From NCBI RefSeq assembly GCF_012317045.1, contig NZ_CP051154.1, positions 2,480,001 to 2,544,000 on the forward strand: a DNA stretch of 64,000 bases, written 5' to 3'. A program made the translations under genes and the position numbers. Origin of the DNA: Leifsonia sp. PS1209. GTDB taxonomy: Bacteria > Actinomycetota > Actinomycetes > Actinomycetales > Microbacteriaceae. Under the pieces are notes generated by a model. The model was not told where the DNA came from. It ran no database searches and saw nothing but the letters and a program-made list of their open reading frames with translations. Every line of letters starts with the position of its first letter. Positions within the stretch are counted from its first letter, which is position 1. This document shows positions 25,772 through 35,370 of this stretch, piece after piece.

Positions 25772-26124
25772 GACGGGATCGCGAGCTGCTGTCCGGGCGA
25801 GACCACCGCGGTGTCGAGCTGGTTCAGGGACACGATGCTGGCGATCACGTCGCGTGGGTCGGCACTCGGCGCGACCTTCTCGGCGATGCTCCACAGGGAC
25901 TGGCCCGACTCGACCGTGACGTACTGGAAGCGCACGTGGGCCTGGTCGCCGGAGGCGAGGGCTCCCCCGCCGTTGAGGGCGAAGACCAGGGCCCCGACGA
26001 TGAGCGGGACGGAGGCGAGCGTGGTGAGGACCGCGCGCCCACGGCGCGTGAGACGCAGGCGCGTGCGAGCGCCGGCGGGCGCCTGGAACTGCGACGACGA
26101 CATCGTGACCGTTGCTGTGCTCAT
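25756..26124 (-). CDS. LysM-domain membrane protein, ChiZ/DivS-type SOS neighbour of lexA
   Basis: 122 residues: an Arg-rich cytoplasmic N-terminus (GARTRLRLTRRGRAVL), one transmembrane helix (ASVPLIVGALVFAL) and an extracellular LysM peptidoglycan-binding module (TVESGQSLWSIAEKVA through LNQLDTAVVSPGQQLAIP). This architecture and the divergent position next to lexA match mycobacterial ChiZ (Rv2719c) and functionally corynebacterial DivS, SOS-induced proteins that halt division. Role inferred from context. ATG with TAGGAGG 8 nt upstream. Its promoter carries a LexA-type box. The 3' end runs into a 35-bp tandem repeat array, so the C-terminus may vary. Confidence 0.85.
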   Translation of the reverse strand: MSTATVTMSSSQFQAPAGARTRLRLTRRGRAVLTTLASVPLIVGALVFALNGGGALASGDQAHVRFQYVTVESGQSLWSIAEKVAPSADPRDVIASIVSLNQLDTAVVSPGQQLAIPSQYAK

Positions 26125-26188
26125 GCTGTTGACCTCCTAAGATTCCGCACCCGGTGCTTGGCCGGCAGGCCGGATGCGAAGCTGTGTT

Positions 26189-26220
26189 CCGAATATATCT
26201 TCGAATGTTCGAAACCACAA
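26189..26220 (-). promoter_or_regulatory. Promoter and SOS box of the LysM/ChiZ-like gene
   Basis: Minus-strand -35 TTGTGG (26215-26220), 17-bp spacer, -10 TATATT (26192-26197). The box CCGAATATATCTTCGA (26189-26204) overlaps the -10 and is identical in 15 of 16 positions to the box upstream of recA. A second palindrome, TTCGAATGTTCGAA (26200-26213), fills the spacer. Confidence 0.75.
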
Positions 26221-26264
26221 CCGTGATTCAGTGGCGAAAACATCCGGGCGATTTCGAGACACGC

Positions 26265-26305
26265 TCGAACACATGTTTGTTTTAGCCCTGCATCGTGGAT
26301 ACAGT
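26265..26305 (+). promoter_or_regulatory. lexA promoter with SOS box
   Basis: TCGAACACATGTTTGT (26265-26280) matches the actinobacterial LexA box (TCGAAC-N4-GTTCGA). It overlaps the -35 TTGTTT (26277-26282), followed by a 17-bp spacer and -10 TACAGT (26300-26305). It implies LexA autorepression. Confidence 0.8.
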
Positions 26306-26389
26306 TTCGATTGTCTGGACTTCACTCAACCAGGCACCACCGACATTCGGGCCGGCCGGATGCGCAGACGGGTCACGAAAGGGACGACC

Positions 26390-27079
26390 GTGGCGAACGA
26401 CAACCAGGGAGCACGCGAGCGCGGAGGCACGCGCAGACGTAAGAACCTGAGCGACAAGCAGCTGGCCATCCTCGACGTCATCCAGCGCTCGGTGAGCCAG
26501 CGCGGCTATCCGCCGAGCATGCGCGAGATCGGAGACGCCGTCGGCCTCTCCTCGCTGTCGAGCGTCACGCACCAGCTCAACCAGCTCGAGTTGAGCGGAT
26601 ACCTGCGCCGCGACCCCAACCGGCCGCGCGCGCTCGAGATCCTGATCGACCTGCCCTCCAACTCGTCCGAGTCCGTCGACTACGAGAACCAGACGCCCGT
26701 GGGCGACGCCGCGATGGTGCCTCTGGTCGGCCGCATCGCCGCCGGTGTCCCGATCACCGCCGAGCAGCAGGTGGAAGAGGTCTTCCCTCTCCCCCGCCAG
26801 CTGGTCGGCAACGGCGAGCTGTTCATGCTGAAGGTCGTCGGGGAGTCGATGATCGACGCGGCCATCTGCGACGGCGACTGGGTGGTCGTCCGCACCCAGA
26901 AGACGGCGGAGAACGGCGACATCGTCGCGGCCATGCTCGACGACGAGGCAACGGTCAAGGTCTTCCGCCAGCGCGACGGCCACACCTGGCTGCTCCCCCG
27001 CAACTCCAACTTCGAACCCATCCTGGGCGACTACGCCGAAGTCCTCGGCAAAGTCGTCGCCGTCCTCCGCGCCGTCTGA
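26390..27079 (+). CDS. lexA: SOS repressor LexA
   Basis: 229 residues. N-terminal winged HTH ([40 protein letters not shown]) binds SOS boxes. The C-terminal S24 peptidase domain self-cleaves with RecA-ssDNA: cleavage site Ala118-Gly119 in RIAAGVPI, Ser153 in GESMIDAA and Lys190 in ATVKVFR. The GTG at 26390 has GAAAGGG about 7 nt upstream; an ATG at 26360 in frame would add ten basic residues. LexA boxes in front of this gene, its divergent neighbour and recA make a core SOS regulon within 13 kb. Confidence 0.95.
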   Translation: MANDNQGARERGGTRRRKNLSDKQLAILDVIQRSVSQRGYPPSMREIGDAVGLSSLSSVTHQLNQLELSGYLRRDPNRPRALEILIDLPSNSSESVDYENQTPVGDAAMVPLVGRIAAGVPITAEQQVEEVFPLPRQLVGNGELFMLKVVGESMIDAAICDGDWVVVRTQKTAENGDIVAAMLDDEATVKVFRQRDGHTWLLPRNSNFEPILGDYAEVLGKVVAVLRAV

Positions 27080-27119
27080 CCCCCGAAACGAGGCGAGGCG
27101 GGACGAGCGGGGCGCGCGG

Positions 27120-27470
27120 TCAGGCCCAGCCGAGTTCCTGGAGGCGAGCGTCGTCGAGGCCGAAGTAGTGGCCGATCTCGTGGACGAGGGTGACGCGCAC
27201 CCGGGCGCGCAGCGCATCCATCGTCGACACGCTCGCCGCGAGATTGTTGCGGTACAGGGTGATCCGGTCGGGCAGCTCGCCGAAACCGTACACGCCGCGC
27301 CTGGTCAATGGATGCCCGCTGTACAGCCCGTAAAGGCGCGGCCTCGCGCCGGGAGGCTGGTCCTCGATCAGGATCGCGACGTTCTCCAGCGGCTCGACCA
27401 TGTCGGCCGGAAGCGCATCGAAGACCTCTCCCACCAGTGCCTCGAACGCGTCGGCGTCAATCTCCACCAT
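27120..27470 (-). CDS. Zincin-like metallopeptidase family protein
   Basis: 116 residues of the small zincin-like family (Pfam PF06262). The zinc-binding motif HEIGHYFGLDD lies near the C-terminus, after ITLYRNNLAA and GIYGFG-type strands (RGVYGFGELPDRITLY). Actinobacterial members are of unknown physiological function and often lie near lexA or stress genes. ATG at 27470 has a GGGGGA run just upstream. It converges on lexA with 40 bp between. Confidence 0.86.
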   Translation of the reverse strand: MVEIDADAFEALVGEVFDALPADMVEPLENVAILIEDQPPGARPRLYGLYSGHPLTRRGVYGFGELPDRITLYRNNLAASVSTMDALRARVRVTLVHEIGHYFGLDDARLQELGWA

Positions 27471-27497
27471 TCCCCCATCCTCGCCCCGCACGCGACA

Positions 27498-27551
27498 GAG
27501 CCCGGGGTTTTTCGCCGCAGACGAACAGACTGCGGCGAAAACCCCGGGCTC
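27498..27551. terminator. Long hairpin downstream of metE
   Basis: Arms at 27498-27520 and 27530-27551 pair over 22 bp with a single bulged T around a 9-nt loop (GAGCCCGGGG...CTGCGGCGAAAA pairing). It follows the metE stop by 13 bp and precedes the metallopeptidase start. No U-run outside the stem. Confidence 0.8.
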
Positions 27552-27564
27552 AGAAGCGAACGTG

Positions 27565-29922
27565 CTACACGGGAGTCGGCGCCGAGGCGGAGGCGCGCAC
27601 GGCACGCGTCGCCTCAATGATGTTGCGCAGCGACGCAACGGTCTCGTCGTAGCCGCGCGTCTTCAGCCCGCAGTCCGGGTTCACCCACAGCTGCCGCCCG
27701 GGGATCGCCCCGAGCGCCGTCTCCAGCAGCTCGGTCACCTCGGCCACCGACGGCACGCGCGGCGAGTGGATGTCGTACACCCCCGGGCCGATGCCGTGCT
27801 CGAACCCGGAGCTCTGGATGTCGTGCACGACCTCCATGCGCGACCGTGCCGCCTCGATGCTGGTGACGTCCGCATCCAGGTTGCGGATCGCGTCGATGAC
27901 CACGCCGAACTCCGAGTAGCAGAGGTGCGTGTGGATCTGCGTCTCGTCGCGCACGCCGGAGGTCGCGAGCCGGAACGATCCGACCGACCAGTCCAGGTAG
28001 GAGGCGTGGTCGGACTTCTTCAGCGGCAGCAGTTCGCGCAGGGCAGGCTCGTCCACCTGCACCACCCGGATGCCCGCGGCCTCCAGGTCGGCGATCTCGT
28101 CGCGGAGCGCCAGCGCCACCTGCCGCGCCGTCTCGCCGAGCGGCTGGTCGTCGCGCACGAACGACCAGGCGAGGATCGTCACCGGCCCGGTCAGCATGCC
28201 CTTGACCGGCTTGGGCGTGAGGCTCTGCGTATACGTCGACCACTCCACGGTGATCGGCTTCGGCCGAGACACGTCACCCCAGAGGATGGAGGGGCGCGTA
28301 CAGCGCGAGCCGTACGACTGCACCCAGCCGTTCTGCGTCACCGCGAACCCGTCCAGGTTCTCGGCGAAGTACTGCACCATGTCGTTGCGCTCGGGCTCGC
28401 CGTGCACGATGACGTCGATGCCGATCTCCTCCTGCAGGTCGACGACGCGCTTGATCTCGTCGCGCATCCTGCCCAGGTATTCGGCCTCGGTGATGAGTCC
28501 CTTGGCGAACTGCGCACGCGAGCGGCGGATGTCGCCCGTCTGCGGGAACGACCCGATGGTGGTCGTCGGCAGGAACGGCAACCCGAGGGCTGCATCCTGC
28601 GCGGCCAGCCGGTCGGCGTACTCTCCGCGGGCGAAGTCGGCCTCCGTCAGCGCCTCCTCGCGCTCGCGCACGGCCGGCACGCGCACGCCCGGCGCCGACG
28701 CGCGGTCGGCCAGGGCGGCGGAGGCGGCGCTCAGCTCTTCCTGGATGGCCTCGTGGCCGTCCACCAGCCCGCGCGCCAGCGTGGCGACCTGCGCGACCTT
28801 CTGGTCGGCGAAGGCGAGCCAGCTCTTCAGCTGGTCGGACAGCTCCGGCTCGTCGTCCACGTCGTGCGGAACGTGCTGCAGCGAGGTGGAGGTCGAGACG
28901 GCGACGTCCGGGCTCAGCGACAGCAGCTCGGTGAGGGTGCCGAACGCGGCTTCGAGGTCTCCGCGCCAGATGTTGTGCCCGTCGACCACGCCGCCGACGA
29001 CGGTCTTGCCCGACAGCCCGGATGCGGTCGCGGCGTCGAGCCCGCGCGGAACGGCCCCGCGCACCAGGTCGAGCGAGATCGCCTCGACCGGGGAGGCGGC
29101 GAGCACCGGGAGCGCGTCGTCGAGGCTGCCGTACGGCGCTGCGACGAACAGGGCGGGACGGCCCGGCACCGCGCCGAGCGTGTCGTACGCGGTCGCCAGG
29201 GCGGCGAGCACCGCATCCCGCGGCTCGTCGATGGACTCGCTCACGAGCGCAGGCTCGTCGAGCTGCACCCACGGTGCACCGGCAGCGGCGAGGCGCGACA
29301 GCAGCTCGGCGTAGACCGGCAGCAGGTCGCCGAGGCGCGACAGCGGGCGGAAGCCCTCCGGCGCCTCGTCGCTCGCCTTGCTGAGCAGCAGGAAGGTCAC
29401 CGGCCCGACGATCGCCGGACGTGTGACGAAGCCTGCGGCCTTCGCCTCCTCGAACTCGCGCACGATGCGATCGGACGCGAGCCGGAACTCGGTCTCCGGC
29501 CCGATCTCCGGCACGAGGTAGTGGTAGTTGGAGTCGAACCACTTGGTCATCTCCAGCGGCGCGTTCTCGCCCTCTCCGCGGGCGATCGTGAAGTATCCGG
29601 CGAGGTCGACGGACCCGTCGGCATCCGCGAGCGCGGCGAACCGGGACGGGATGGCGCCGACGGTGACCGCGGCGTCGAGCACCTGGTCGTAGTAGCTGAA
29701 GCTCTCCGGAATGGATGCGTCATCGCGGCCGAGACCGAGCGCGTCGAGCCGGTCCCTGGTGGCGGCGCGGAGGTCTGCGGCCGTGGCCTCGAGTTCGTCG
29801 GCGGTGATCGTTCCCGCCCAGAAGCTCTCGACGGCCTTCTTCAGCTCGCGGCGGCGCCCGATGCGCGGGTAGCCGATGATCGTCCCCGTGGGGAACGGGA
29901 TGCGAGGAGTGGTGTCGGTCAT
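27565..29922 (-). CDS. metE: Cobalamin-independent methionine synthase
   Basis: 785 residues, full length for MetE. It transfers a methyl group from methyltetrahydropteroyl-triglutamate to homocysteine. Two TIM-barrel halves are seen: N-terminal [20 protein letters not shown]-terminal catalytic half beginning [19 protein letters not shown] (here FLPTTTIGS). Zinc ligands are in [11 protein letters not shown] and [18 protein letters not shown]-type homocysteine-binding residues lie in between. Its ATG overlaps the metF stop (ATGA), so methyl donor synthesis and use are coupled. Being cobalamin-independent, it could be under B12 or methionine control, but I recognised no known riboswitch in the operon leader. 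Confidence 0.97.
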   Translation of the reverse strand: MTDTTPRIPFPTGTIIGYPRIGRRRELKKAVESFWAGTITADELEATAADLRAATRDRLDALGLGRDDASIPESFSYYDQVLDAAVTVGAIPSRFAALADADGSVDLAGYFTIARGEGENAPLEMTKWFDSNYHYLVPEIGPETEFRLASDRIVREFEEAKAAGFVTRPAIVGPVTFLLLSKASDEAPEGFRPLSRLGDLLPVYAELLSRLAAAGAPWVQLDEPALVSESIDEPRDAVLAALATAYDTLGAVPGRPALFVAAPYGSLDDALPVLAASPVEAISLDLVRGAVPRGLDAATASGLSGKTVVGGVVDGHNIWRGDLEAAFGTLTELLSLSPDVAVSTSTSLQHVPHDVDDEPELSDQLKSWLAFADQKVAQVATLARGLVDGHEAIQEELSAASAALADRASAPGVRVPAVREREEALTEADFARGEYADRLAAQDAALGLPFLPTTTIGSFPQTGDIRRSRAQFAKGLITEAEYLGRMRDEIKRVVDLQEEIGIDVIVHGEPERNDMVQYFAENLDGFAVTQNGWVQSYGSRCTRPSILWGDVSRPKPITVEWSTYTQSLTPKPVKGMLTGPVTILAWSFVRDDQPLGETARQVALALRDEIADLEAAGIRVVQVDEPALRELLPLKKSDHASYLDWSVGSFRLATSGVRDETQIHTHLCYSEFGVVIDAIRNLDADVTSIEAARSRMEVVHDIQSSGFEHGIGPGVYDIHSPRVPSVAEVTELLETALGAIPGRQLWVNPDCGLKTRGYDETVASLRNIIEATRAVRASASAPTPV

Positions 29923-30914
29923 GCTGGTTCCCTTTCGGTGGTGCTGGCGTCGGTGGTCGTGGTGGTCGTCGTGGTCTGATGCACGGGCGCGGCGGCCCCG
30001 AGCAGCCCCACCCGCTCCAGCACCGACAGCACCGCCTCGTGCTGGTTGAACGTGTACAGGTGGATGCCCGGAGCGCCCCCGTCGAGCAGCTTCTGCGCGA
30101 AGTCGGTCGCCCAGGCGATTCCGATCTCCCGCTGCCCCTCCTCCGTCGGCTCGACCTCGAGCTGGATCGCGAGCTCGCTCGGCAGGTCCTCCCCGCTCAG
30201 CTCGAGCATCCGCGTGAGCCTGGCCGGACTGGTGACCGGCATGATGCCGGGCAGGATCGGGAAGAGCACTCCGGCATCCCGGGCCTTCTGCGCGAAGCCG
30301 AGGTAGTCCTCCGGGTGGAAGAACAATTGGGTGATGCCGAGGTTCGCGCCCGCCGCCTGCTTGGCGAGAAGGGTGTCGATGTCCTGGCTGACGCCGTGCG
30401 ACGTCGGGTGGCCGTTCGGGAACGCCGCGACCGCGATCTGCACGTGCTCGCGGTGCGACAGCACGGTGCTCGCCGGAAGGCCGGGCACGGGCAGCTCGCC
30501 GTACGGCACGCGCTCCGCCTGCACCCGGTGGATGAGCTGCACCAGCTCAGCAGAGCTGTGCAGGTCGCCGAGGCCGGTCTCCCCCGGCGCCAGGTCGGCG
30601 GGCGGGTCGCCGCGCACCGCGAGGAACCGCCGGATGCCCGCATCCAGGAACTCCCGGATGAGCTGGGCCGCCTCCGCGTGCGACGAGCCGACGCAGGTGA
30701 GGTGCGCCATCGGGCTCACGTCGGTGTGGTCGAGGATGTAGCGCAGCACGTCGAGCGACGACGACCGGGACGACCCGTTCGCGCCGTATGTGACGGAGAT
30801 GAAGTCCGGATGCGCGGCCGCGAGCTTCTGGATCGTCGCGGGCAGCGCCTCGGCGGCGCGCGCATTCCGCGGCGGGTACAGCTCGAAGGAGAACCGCGCG
30901 TCCGTACAGCTCAT
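29919..30914 (-). CDS. metF: 5,10-methylenetetrahydrofolate reductase
   Basis: 331-residue FAD-dependent TIM barrel supplying 5-methyl-THF to Met[21 protein letters not shown] is the start of the barrel, [18 protein letters not shown] and THLTCVG-like [18 protein letters not shown] follow, and AVRGDPPAD and [13 protein letters not shown] match the folate/flavin-binding segments. The C-terminal tail is unusual: a run of seven threonines then [10 protein letters not shown], encoded by a GTGGTC-rich simple repeat (29937-29972) that could vary in length. It heads metF-metE behind a 170-nt leader. Confidence 0.95.
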   Translation of the reverse strand: MSCTDARFSFELYPPRNARAAEALPATIQKLAAAHPDFISVTYGANGSSRSSSLDVLRYILDHTDVSPMAHLTCVGSSHAEAAQLIREFLDAGIRRFLAVRGDPPADLAPGETGLGDLHSSAELVQLIHRVQAERVPYGELPVPGLPASTVLSHREHVQIAVAAFPNGHPTSHGVSQDIDTLLAKQAAGANLGITQLFFHPEDYLGFAQKARDAGVLFPILPGIMPVTSPARLTRMLELSGEDLPSELAIQLEVEPTEEGQREIGIAWATDFAQKLLDGGAPGIHLYTFNQHEAVLSVLERVGLLGAAAPVHQTTTTTTTTDASTTEREPA

Positions 30915-31091
30915 GGCGTCCTCTGGTGTCGGTGGTGAGACGCTGAACCCCGCCCGGGGCCGCGCCCGCCTCGGTCAAGGTGGGACCCCGCCGCCCGGCG
31001 GAAGCCGGTCGGTGAGGTGGTTCGCGGGCGGGTGCCGGGCTCGGCTGTCGCACCACCGAGCGGGTGCCCGCTGCGGTTGAATGGCAATCTA
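30915..31091 (-). promoter_or_regulatory. Long GC-rich leader of metF-metE, class unassigned
   Basis: A minus-strand -10-like TAGATT (31086-31091) would give a 5' untranslated region of about 165 nt. The leader is highly structured, for example AGCGGG-CA-CCCGCT (31062-31075) and GC-rich arms near 30950-31000. I could not match it to cobalamin, SAM or SAH riboswitch consensus elements. No gene is convincing in this 290-bp gap apart from the hflX terminator. Confidence 0.35.
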
Positions 31092-31157
31092 CAACCCTTT
31101 GGTCCCGGTGTCGCCGTTCTGTGTCATCGTGTGACGATCGAGGGCTCCGGAAACGCA

Positions 31158-31190
31158 GAAGCCGGGACAGGATGACCCTGTCCCGGCTTC
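31158..31190 (-). terminator. hflX terminator hairpin
   Basis: GAAGCCGGGACAGG (31158-31171) and CCTGTCCCGGCTTC (31177-31190) are perfectly complementary over 14 bp with a 5-nt loop, 14 bp beyond the hflX stop. Confidence 0.85.
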
Positions 31191-31204
31191 GTGACGTCTC
31201 GACG

Positions 31205-32740
31205 TCAGACGGTCTGCTCCACGGCGAACGCCTCGAACACCGACAGGTATTCGGGCATCACCTTGGCCTTGACCCTGGTGCCGTCTTCCACGTAGTCCGT
31301 GGAGATGACCCGCCCCCGCTCGTGCAGCGCCGAGATGAGGTCGCCGCGGTCGTACGGGACGACCAGGTCGACCTCGACGGAGCGATCGGGCAGCAGGCGC
31401 GCGATGGCGGCGAGGATCTCGTCGATCCCCTCACCCGTGCGCGCAGAGGCGAAGATCGCGCCGGGCTCGAGCCCGCGCAGCACCAGCCTGTCGTCCGGCG
31501 AGACCAGGTCGGACTTGTTGAAGACCACGATCTCCGGCAGCTCGCGCGCTCCCACCTCACCGATCACATCCCGGACCGTCGCCAGCTGACTGGCGGGGTC
31601 TGGATGCGAACCGTCCACCACGTGGACGATCACGTCGGACTCCGCCACCTCTTCCAGCGTGGAACGGAACGCCTCGACCAGCTGGTGCGGCAGGTTGCGC
31701 ACGAAGCCGACCGTGTCGGCCAGCGTGTACAGGCGGCCGTCGGCGGTCACCGACTTGCGCACGGTCGCATCCAGTGTCGCGAACAGCGCGTTCTCGACGA
31801 GCACGCCCGCCTTGGTGATGCGGTTGAGCAGGCTCGACTTGCCCGCGTTGGTGTATCCGGCGATGGCCACCGACGGCACCGAGTTGCGGTTGCGGTTCGC
31901 CCGCTTCGCCTCGCGCGCCGGCTTGAAGCCGGCGATCTGCTTGCGCAGCTTCGCCATCCTGGTGTGGATGCGGCGACGGTCCAGCTCGATCTTCGTCTCA
32001 CCAGGACCACGCGACCCCATACCGGCGCCTGCGCCACCCACCTGGCCACCGGCCTGGCGGGACATCGACTCACCCCAGCCGCGCAGACGCGGCAGCAGGT
32101 ATTCGAGCTGTGCGAGCTCGACCTGCGCCTTGCCCTCCCGGCTCTTGGCGTGCTGGCTGAAGATGTCGAGGATCACGGCCGTGCGGTCGATCACCTTCAC
32201 CTTCACCACGTCTTCGAGCGCGCGTCGCTGGCTCGGGGCCAGTTCGGTGTCCGCGATGACCGTGTCTGCGCCGAGCGCAGCGACGATCCCGGCGAGTTCC
32301 TGCGCCTTGCCCTTGCCGAGGTAGGTGCTGGGGTCGGGATGCGGCCTCCGCTGCAGCAGACCGTCGAGCACCACGGCGCCCGCCGTCTCCGCCAGGGCGG
32401 CCATCTCCCTGATCGAGTTCTCCGCATCCTGCAGCGTGCCCTGCGAGTACACGCCGATGAGGACGACGTTCTCGAGCCGCAACTGCCGGTATTCGACCTC
32501 CGTGACGTCTTCGAGCTCGGTGGACAGCCCGGCGACGCGGCGCAGCGCTGCCCGCTCCTCGCGGTCGAACTGGTCGCCGTCGTGCCCTGCATCGTCGGTG
32601 TGCTCGGTCTGCAGCGCCTGCGCGCCGCCGCCGAACAGCGTCATTCCTGCACGGCTCTCCGCACTGGCGAGGACGCGGGCGACGACGTCGTCGTCGCGCG
32701 TGTCGTCCGTGACCTGATCCGTGCTTACATGTTCATTCAT
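31205..32740 (-). CDS. hflX: GTPase HflX
   Basis: About 511 residues; ribosome-associated GTPase that splits stalled or heat-damaged ribosomes in studied bacteria. N-terminal HflX domain with GLLQRRPHPDPSTYLGKGK and the SQHAKSREGKAQVELAQLEY helix, then the conserved Gly-rich loop GSRGPGETKIELDRRRI. G domain: G1 GYTNAGKSSL, G3 ADTVGFVRNLPH, G4 FNKSDL and G5 SARTGEG. An acidic N-terminal extension of about 70 residues is less conserved. ATG at 32740 has CAGGA 7 nt upstream; the in-frame ATG at 32755 is an alternative. A strong hairpin terminator follows. Divergent from an RsmC-like methyltransferase. Confidence 0.95.
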   Translation of the reverse strand: MNEHVSTDQVTDDTRDDDVVARVLASAESRAGMTLFGGGAQALQTEHTDDAGHDGDQFDREERAALRRVAGLSTELEDVTEVEYRQLRLENVVLIGVYSQGTLQDAENSIREMAALAETAGAVVLDGLLQRRPHPDPSTYLGKGKAQELAGIVAALGADTVIADTELAPSQRRALEDVVKVKVIDRTAVILDIFSQHAKSREGKAQVELAQLEYLLPRLRGWGESMSRQAGGQVGGAGAGMGSRGPGETKIELDRRRIHTRMAKLRKQIAGFKPAREAKRANRNRNSVPSVAIAGYTNAGKSSLLNRITKAGVLVENALFATLDATVRKSVTADGRLYTLADTVGFVRNLPHQLVEAFRSTLEEVAESDVIVHVVDGSHPDPASQLATVRDVIGEVGARELPEIVVFNKSDLVSPDDRLVLRGLEPGAIFASARTGEGIDEILAAIARLLPDRSVEVDLVVPYDRGDLISALHERGRVISTDYVEDGTRVKAKVMPEYLSVFEAFAVEQTV

Positions 32741-32785
32741 CTGAAAATCCTGCATCTGGGTTAACCCTAGTTTGTTAGCGTCCTG

Positions 32786-32791
32786 TACGGT
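32786..32791 (+). promoter_or_regulatory. Leaderless-type -10 box TACGGT
   Basis: TACGGT with 6 nt to the ATG at 32798 and no Shine-Dalgarno sequence. Confidence 0.5.
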
Positions 32792-32797
32792 CCTCTT

Positions 32798-33412
32798 ATG
32801 GCCAGCGGAGATCACTACTTTTCCCCGGCGCCCGAGAGTGAACTGAAGCTTCGCCCGATCACGGTCGGTCTCGCTGGACAGACCTACGAGTTGACGACGG
32901 CGAACGGAATCTTCAGCCCCGAGCGCGTTGACACGGGTACGCGAGTGCTCCTCGACCATGTCCCCTCCGCGCCGCCCGGCGGTCAGCTGTTGGACCTCGG
33001 ATGCGGCTGGGGGCCTGTGGCTCTCACACTTGCTCTCGAATCCCCTCACGCGACCGTCTGGGCCGTCGATGTCAATACCCGAGCGTTGGACGTGGTGCGC
33101 AGGAACGCGCAGAAGCTCGGACTCACCAATGTAAACACATCCACGCCGGATGATGTTCCCGATGATGTATTTTTTACGACGATCTGGTCGAATCCGCCCA
33201 TCCGGGTGGGCAAGAACGAGCTGCACAACCTGCTGGAGCGCTGGCTTCCGCGTCTCGAGCCCGGCTCGGATGCGTGGCTCGTGGTGCAGCGCAACCTCGG
33301 CTCCGACTCGCTGCACCGCTGGATGCAGGCCACCTTCCCCGACCTGACCACCACCCGCGCGGCCACCTCCAAGGGCTACCGCGTCCTCCGCGCCCGCCGT
33401 TCCGCCGACTGA
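32798..33412 (+). CDS. RsmC-like class I SAM-dependent methyltransferase
   Basis: 204 residues corresponding to the catalytic half of RsmC (16S rRNA guanine-N2 methyltransferase). Motif I is LLDLGCGWGPVAL, the acidic residue after beta 2 is in VWAVDVNTRAL, and the amine-methylating motif is SNPPIRVGKNELH. N-terminal DHYFSPAPESELKLRP is typical of this short actinobacterial family. The RNA target is inferred. The middle of the gene (about 33130-33185) is less GC-rich than its surroundings. The transcript appears leaderless. Confidence 0.88.
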   Translation: MASGDHYFSPAPESELKLRPITVGLAGQTYELTTANGIFSPERVDTGTRVLLDHVPSAPPGGQLLDLGCGWGPVALTLALESPHATVWAVDVNTRALDVVRRNAQKLGLTNVNTSTPDDVPDDVFFTTIWSNPPIRVGKNELHNLLERWLPRLEPGSDAWLVVQRNLGSDSLHRWMQATFPDLTTTRAATSKGYRVLRARRSAD

Positions 33413-33449
33413 CGCCCCGCGCCGCGACCCCTCCGGCTCTGAGTGCGGG

Positions 33450-34337
33450 TCAGGCGAGGTCGAGCGTGCCGGTGTAGACGAGTTCGGCCGGACCGGAGAG
33501 TGCGACGTGCTCGCCGTCCTCCGTCGCGAACATGCGCACACCCACCGTGCCGCCGGGAACATCCACGCGCCACTGGTTGGGCGCACCCTGGCCTGCCCAG
33601 TAGCGCACGGCCAGCGCCGCAGCAGCCGCGCCCGTGCCGCAGGACAGCGTCTCTCCGCTCCCTCGCTCGTGCACGCGCATCCGGATGCGTCCGACGCCGT
33701 CGACCACGAGCGGCTCGTGCGGCACGACGAACTCCACGTTCGCGCCGTCCACGGGCTCCGGCTCGATGTGCGGGATGTAGCTGAGGTCGGCGGCTTCCAG
33801 CTCGGACTCGTCGGCCACGGCGACCACGACGTGCGGGTTGCCCATGTCGATCCCGAGCCCCGGCCGCGCGACCGGAAGTTCTTTCGCCCGCACCAGCGGC
33901 TCTCCGCCGTCGAGCGCCCAGCGGCCGAGATCCACCTGGAACCCGGTGAGGTTGCGCTGCACATCGCGCACGCCGGAGCGGGTGCCGATCGCGAGCGTGT
34001 CTCCGTCGGCGAGTTCGACCAGCCCGGAGGCGATCAGGTAGCGCACGTACACCCGGATGCCGTTGCCGCACATCTCCGCGGGCGACCCGTCGGCGTTGTA
34101 GTAGTCCATGAACCACTCGGCGCCGTCGTCCTCCGCCAGCGCTTCCGCGCCCTCCGGCAGGTGCTTCGACCGCACGGCGCGGATGATCCCGTCCGCGCCG
34201 ATCCCGAAGTGCCTGTCGCAGATCTCGGCGATCTGCGTGGGGGTGAGGTTCACCTGGCCGTCCGGGTCGGAGAACAGCACGAAGTCGTTTCCCGTGCCCT
34301 GACCTTTGGTGAAGTGGAGGGTTGTCGCCATGCTCAC
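33450..34337 (-). CDS. dapF: Diaminopimelate epimerase
   Basis: 295 residues; interconverts LL- and meso-diaminopimelate for lysine and peptidoglycan synthesis without cofactor. The two catalytic cysteines are in [13 protein letters not shown] and [11 protein letters not shown], in the two mirrored domains. [14 protein letters not shown] begins the fold. The GTG at 34337 overlaps the miaA stop (GTGA) and is preferred over the ATG at 34331. Last gene of the miaB-miaA-dapF run; converges on the methyltransferase with a 37-bp gap. DapA and DapB are also encoded in this window. Confidence 0.96.
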   Translation of the reverse strand: MSMATTLHFTKGQGTGNDFVLFSDPDGQVNLTPTQIAEICDRHFGIGADGIIRAVRSKHLPEGAEALAEDDGAEWFMDYYNADGSPAEMCGNGIRVYVRYLIASGLVELADGDTLAIGTRSGVRDVQRNLTGFQVDLGRWALDGGEPLVRAKELPVARPGLGIDMGNPHVVVAVADESELEAADLSYIPHIEPEPVDGANVEFVVPHEPLVVDGVGRIRMRVHERGSGETLSCGTGAAAAALAVRYWAGQGAPNQWRVDVPGGTVGVRMFATEDGEHVALSGPAELVYTGTLDLA

Positions 34338-35347
34338 AGCCTACCGAGCGCCGCAGCAGTCAGATTCTCGTCGTCGTAGTCCAGCCAGTGGATGCGCGGG
34401 TACCGCTTGAACCAACTGACCTGCCGCCGCGCATACCGCCGGGTGAGCTGCTGCGTCTGGGCGATCGCCTCCGCGCGGGTGAGTTCGCCGCGCAGTTCCG
34501 CGAGCGCCTGGGCGTACCCGATGGCGCGACTCGCGGTGACGCCGCGTTCCAGCCCGAACGGGATGAGGGCCTCCACCTCGTCGAGGAGCCCTGCCTCCCA
34601 CATCCGCTCGACGCGCGCATCCAGTCGCGCGGTGAGTTGGTCGCGCGGGGCGGCGAGCCCGATGATCGTCGACGGCCGCCACGGCACGGGCTCTTCGGGC
34701 AGGGAGGCGCTGACGGGCTCGCCGGTGAGCGCGACGACCTCCAGAGCGCGCACCAGCCTCCGCCCGTTGCTCGGACCGATGTTCGCCGCAGCGGCGGGGT
34801 CGGCGTCGAGCAGGCGGCGGTACAGCATCCCGGGCCCGTGGGCGACGAGCTCGGCTTCGAGCTGCGCGCGCAACTCGGGGTCGGTGCCGGGGAACCGGAA
34901 GTCGTAGATGACGCTCGACACGTACAGCCCGGACCCGCCGACGAGGATGGGCACGTTGCCGCGATCCAGGATGCCGGTGATGGTCGCGCGCGCTTCCGGC
35001 TGGTAGCGGGCGACGGTGGCCTCGTCGGTGACGTCGAGCACGTCGAACAGGTGGTGCGGGATGCCCCGCCACTCCCCCTGCCCGATCTTCGCGGTGCCGA
35101 TGTCCATGCCCCGGTAGAGCTGCATGGCGTCGGCGTTGACGATCTCCGCCCCGCGCCCGTCGGCCAGCAGCCGCTCGGCCAGCGCGAGCGAGAGGTCGGT
35201 CTTGCCTGTGCCGGTCGGCCCCACGATGGCGACGATGGGGGTGGATGCGGAAGGCGCGGCGCTCGGCGTCGGTGCGGTGTTCGGTGCGGGCGCGGACACG
35301 GCGGCCGCGGTCAGCGAAGGCGTCGCCACGCCGTCGGCAGACGACAC
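34334..35347 (-). CDS. miaA: tRNA dimethylallyltransferase
   Basis: About 337 residues; adds a dimethylallyl group to A37 of tRNAs reading UNN codons, the substrate for MiaB next door. P-loop [37 protein letters not shown] and [22 protein letters not shown] and the C-terminal [13 protein letters not shown] are all diagnostic. The start is uncertain: the GTG at 35347 is the first conventional start after miaB, giving an unusual Ala/Pro/Ser-rich leader of about 33 residues. A CTG at 35374, overlapping the miaB stop as CTGA, gives a protein-like TAPAAQPP beginning. Confidence 0.94.
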   Translation of the reverse strand: MSSADGVATPSLTAAAVSAPAPNTAPTPSAAPSASTPIVAIVGPTGTGKTDLSLALAERLLADGRGAEIVNADAMQLYRGMDIGTAKIGQGEWRGIPHHLFDVLDVTDEATVARYQPEARATITGILDRGNVPILVGGSGLYVSSVIYDFRFPGTDPELRAQLEAELVAHGPGMLYRRLLDADPAAAANIGPSNGRRLVRALEVVALTGEPVSASLPEEPVPWRPSTIIGLAAPRDQLTARLDARVERMWEAGLLDEVEALIPFGLERGVTASRAIGYAQALAELRGELTRAEAIAQTQQLTRRYARRQVSWFKRYPRIHWLDYDDENLTAAALGRL

Positions 35348-35370
35348 CGGCGGCTGCGCGGCGGGCGCGG

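Noticed and set aside
30547..31056. Short minus-strand open frame through the metF leader
   Set aside because: Pro/Arg-rich translation without conserved pattern; it overlaps the clear metF start in another frame and has no ribosome binding site.
30915..31091. Cobalamin riboswitch for metF-metE
   Set aside because: The location fits but the conserved B12-box and core segments could not be found in the leader on the transcribed strand.
33130..33185. Lower-GC segment in the RsmC-like gene as a sign of recent transfer
   Set aside because: The dip is about 50 bp, the frame is intact and the gene keeps family motifs and its usual neighbour hflX, so local codon choice is a sufficient explanation.
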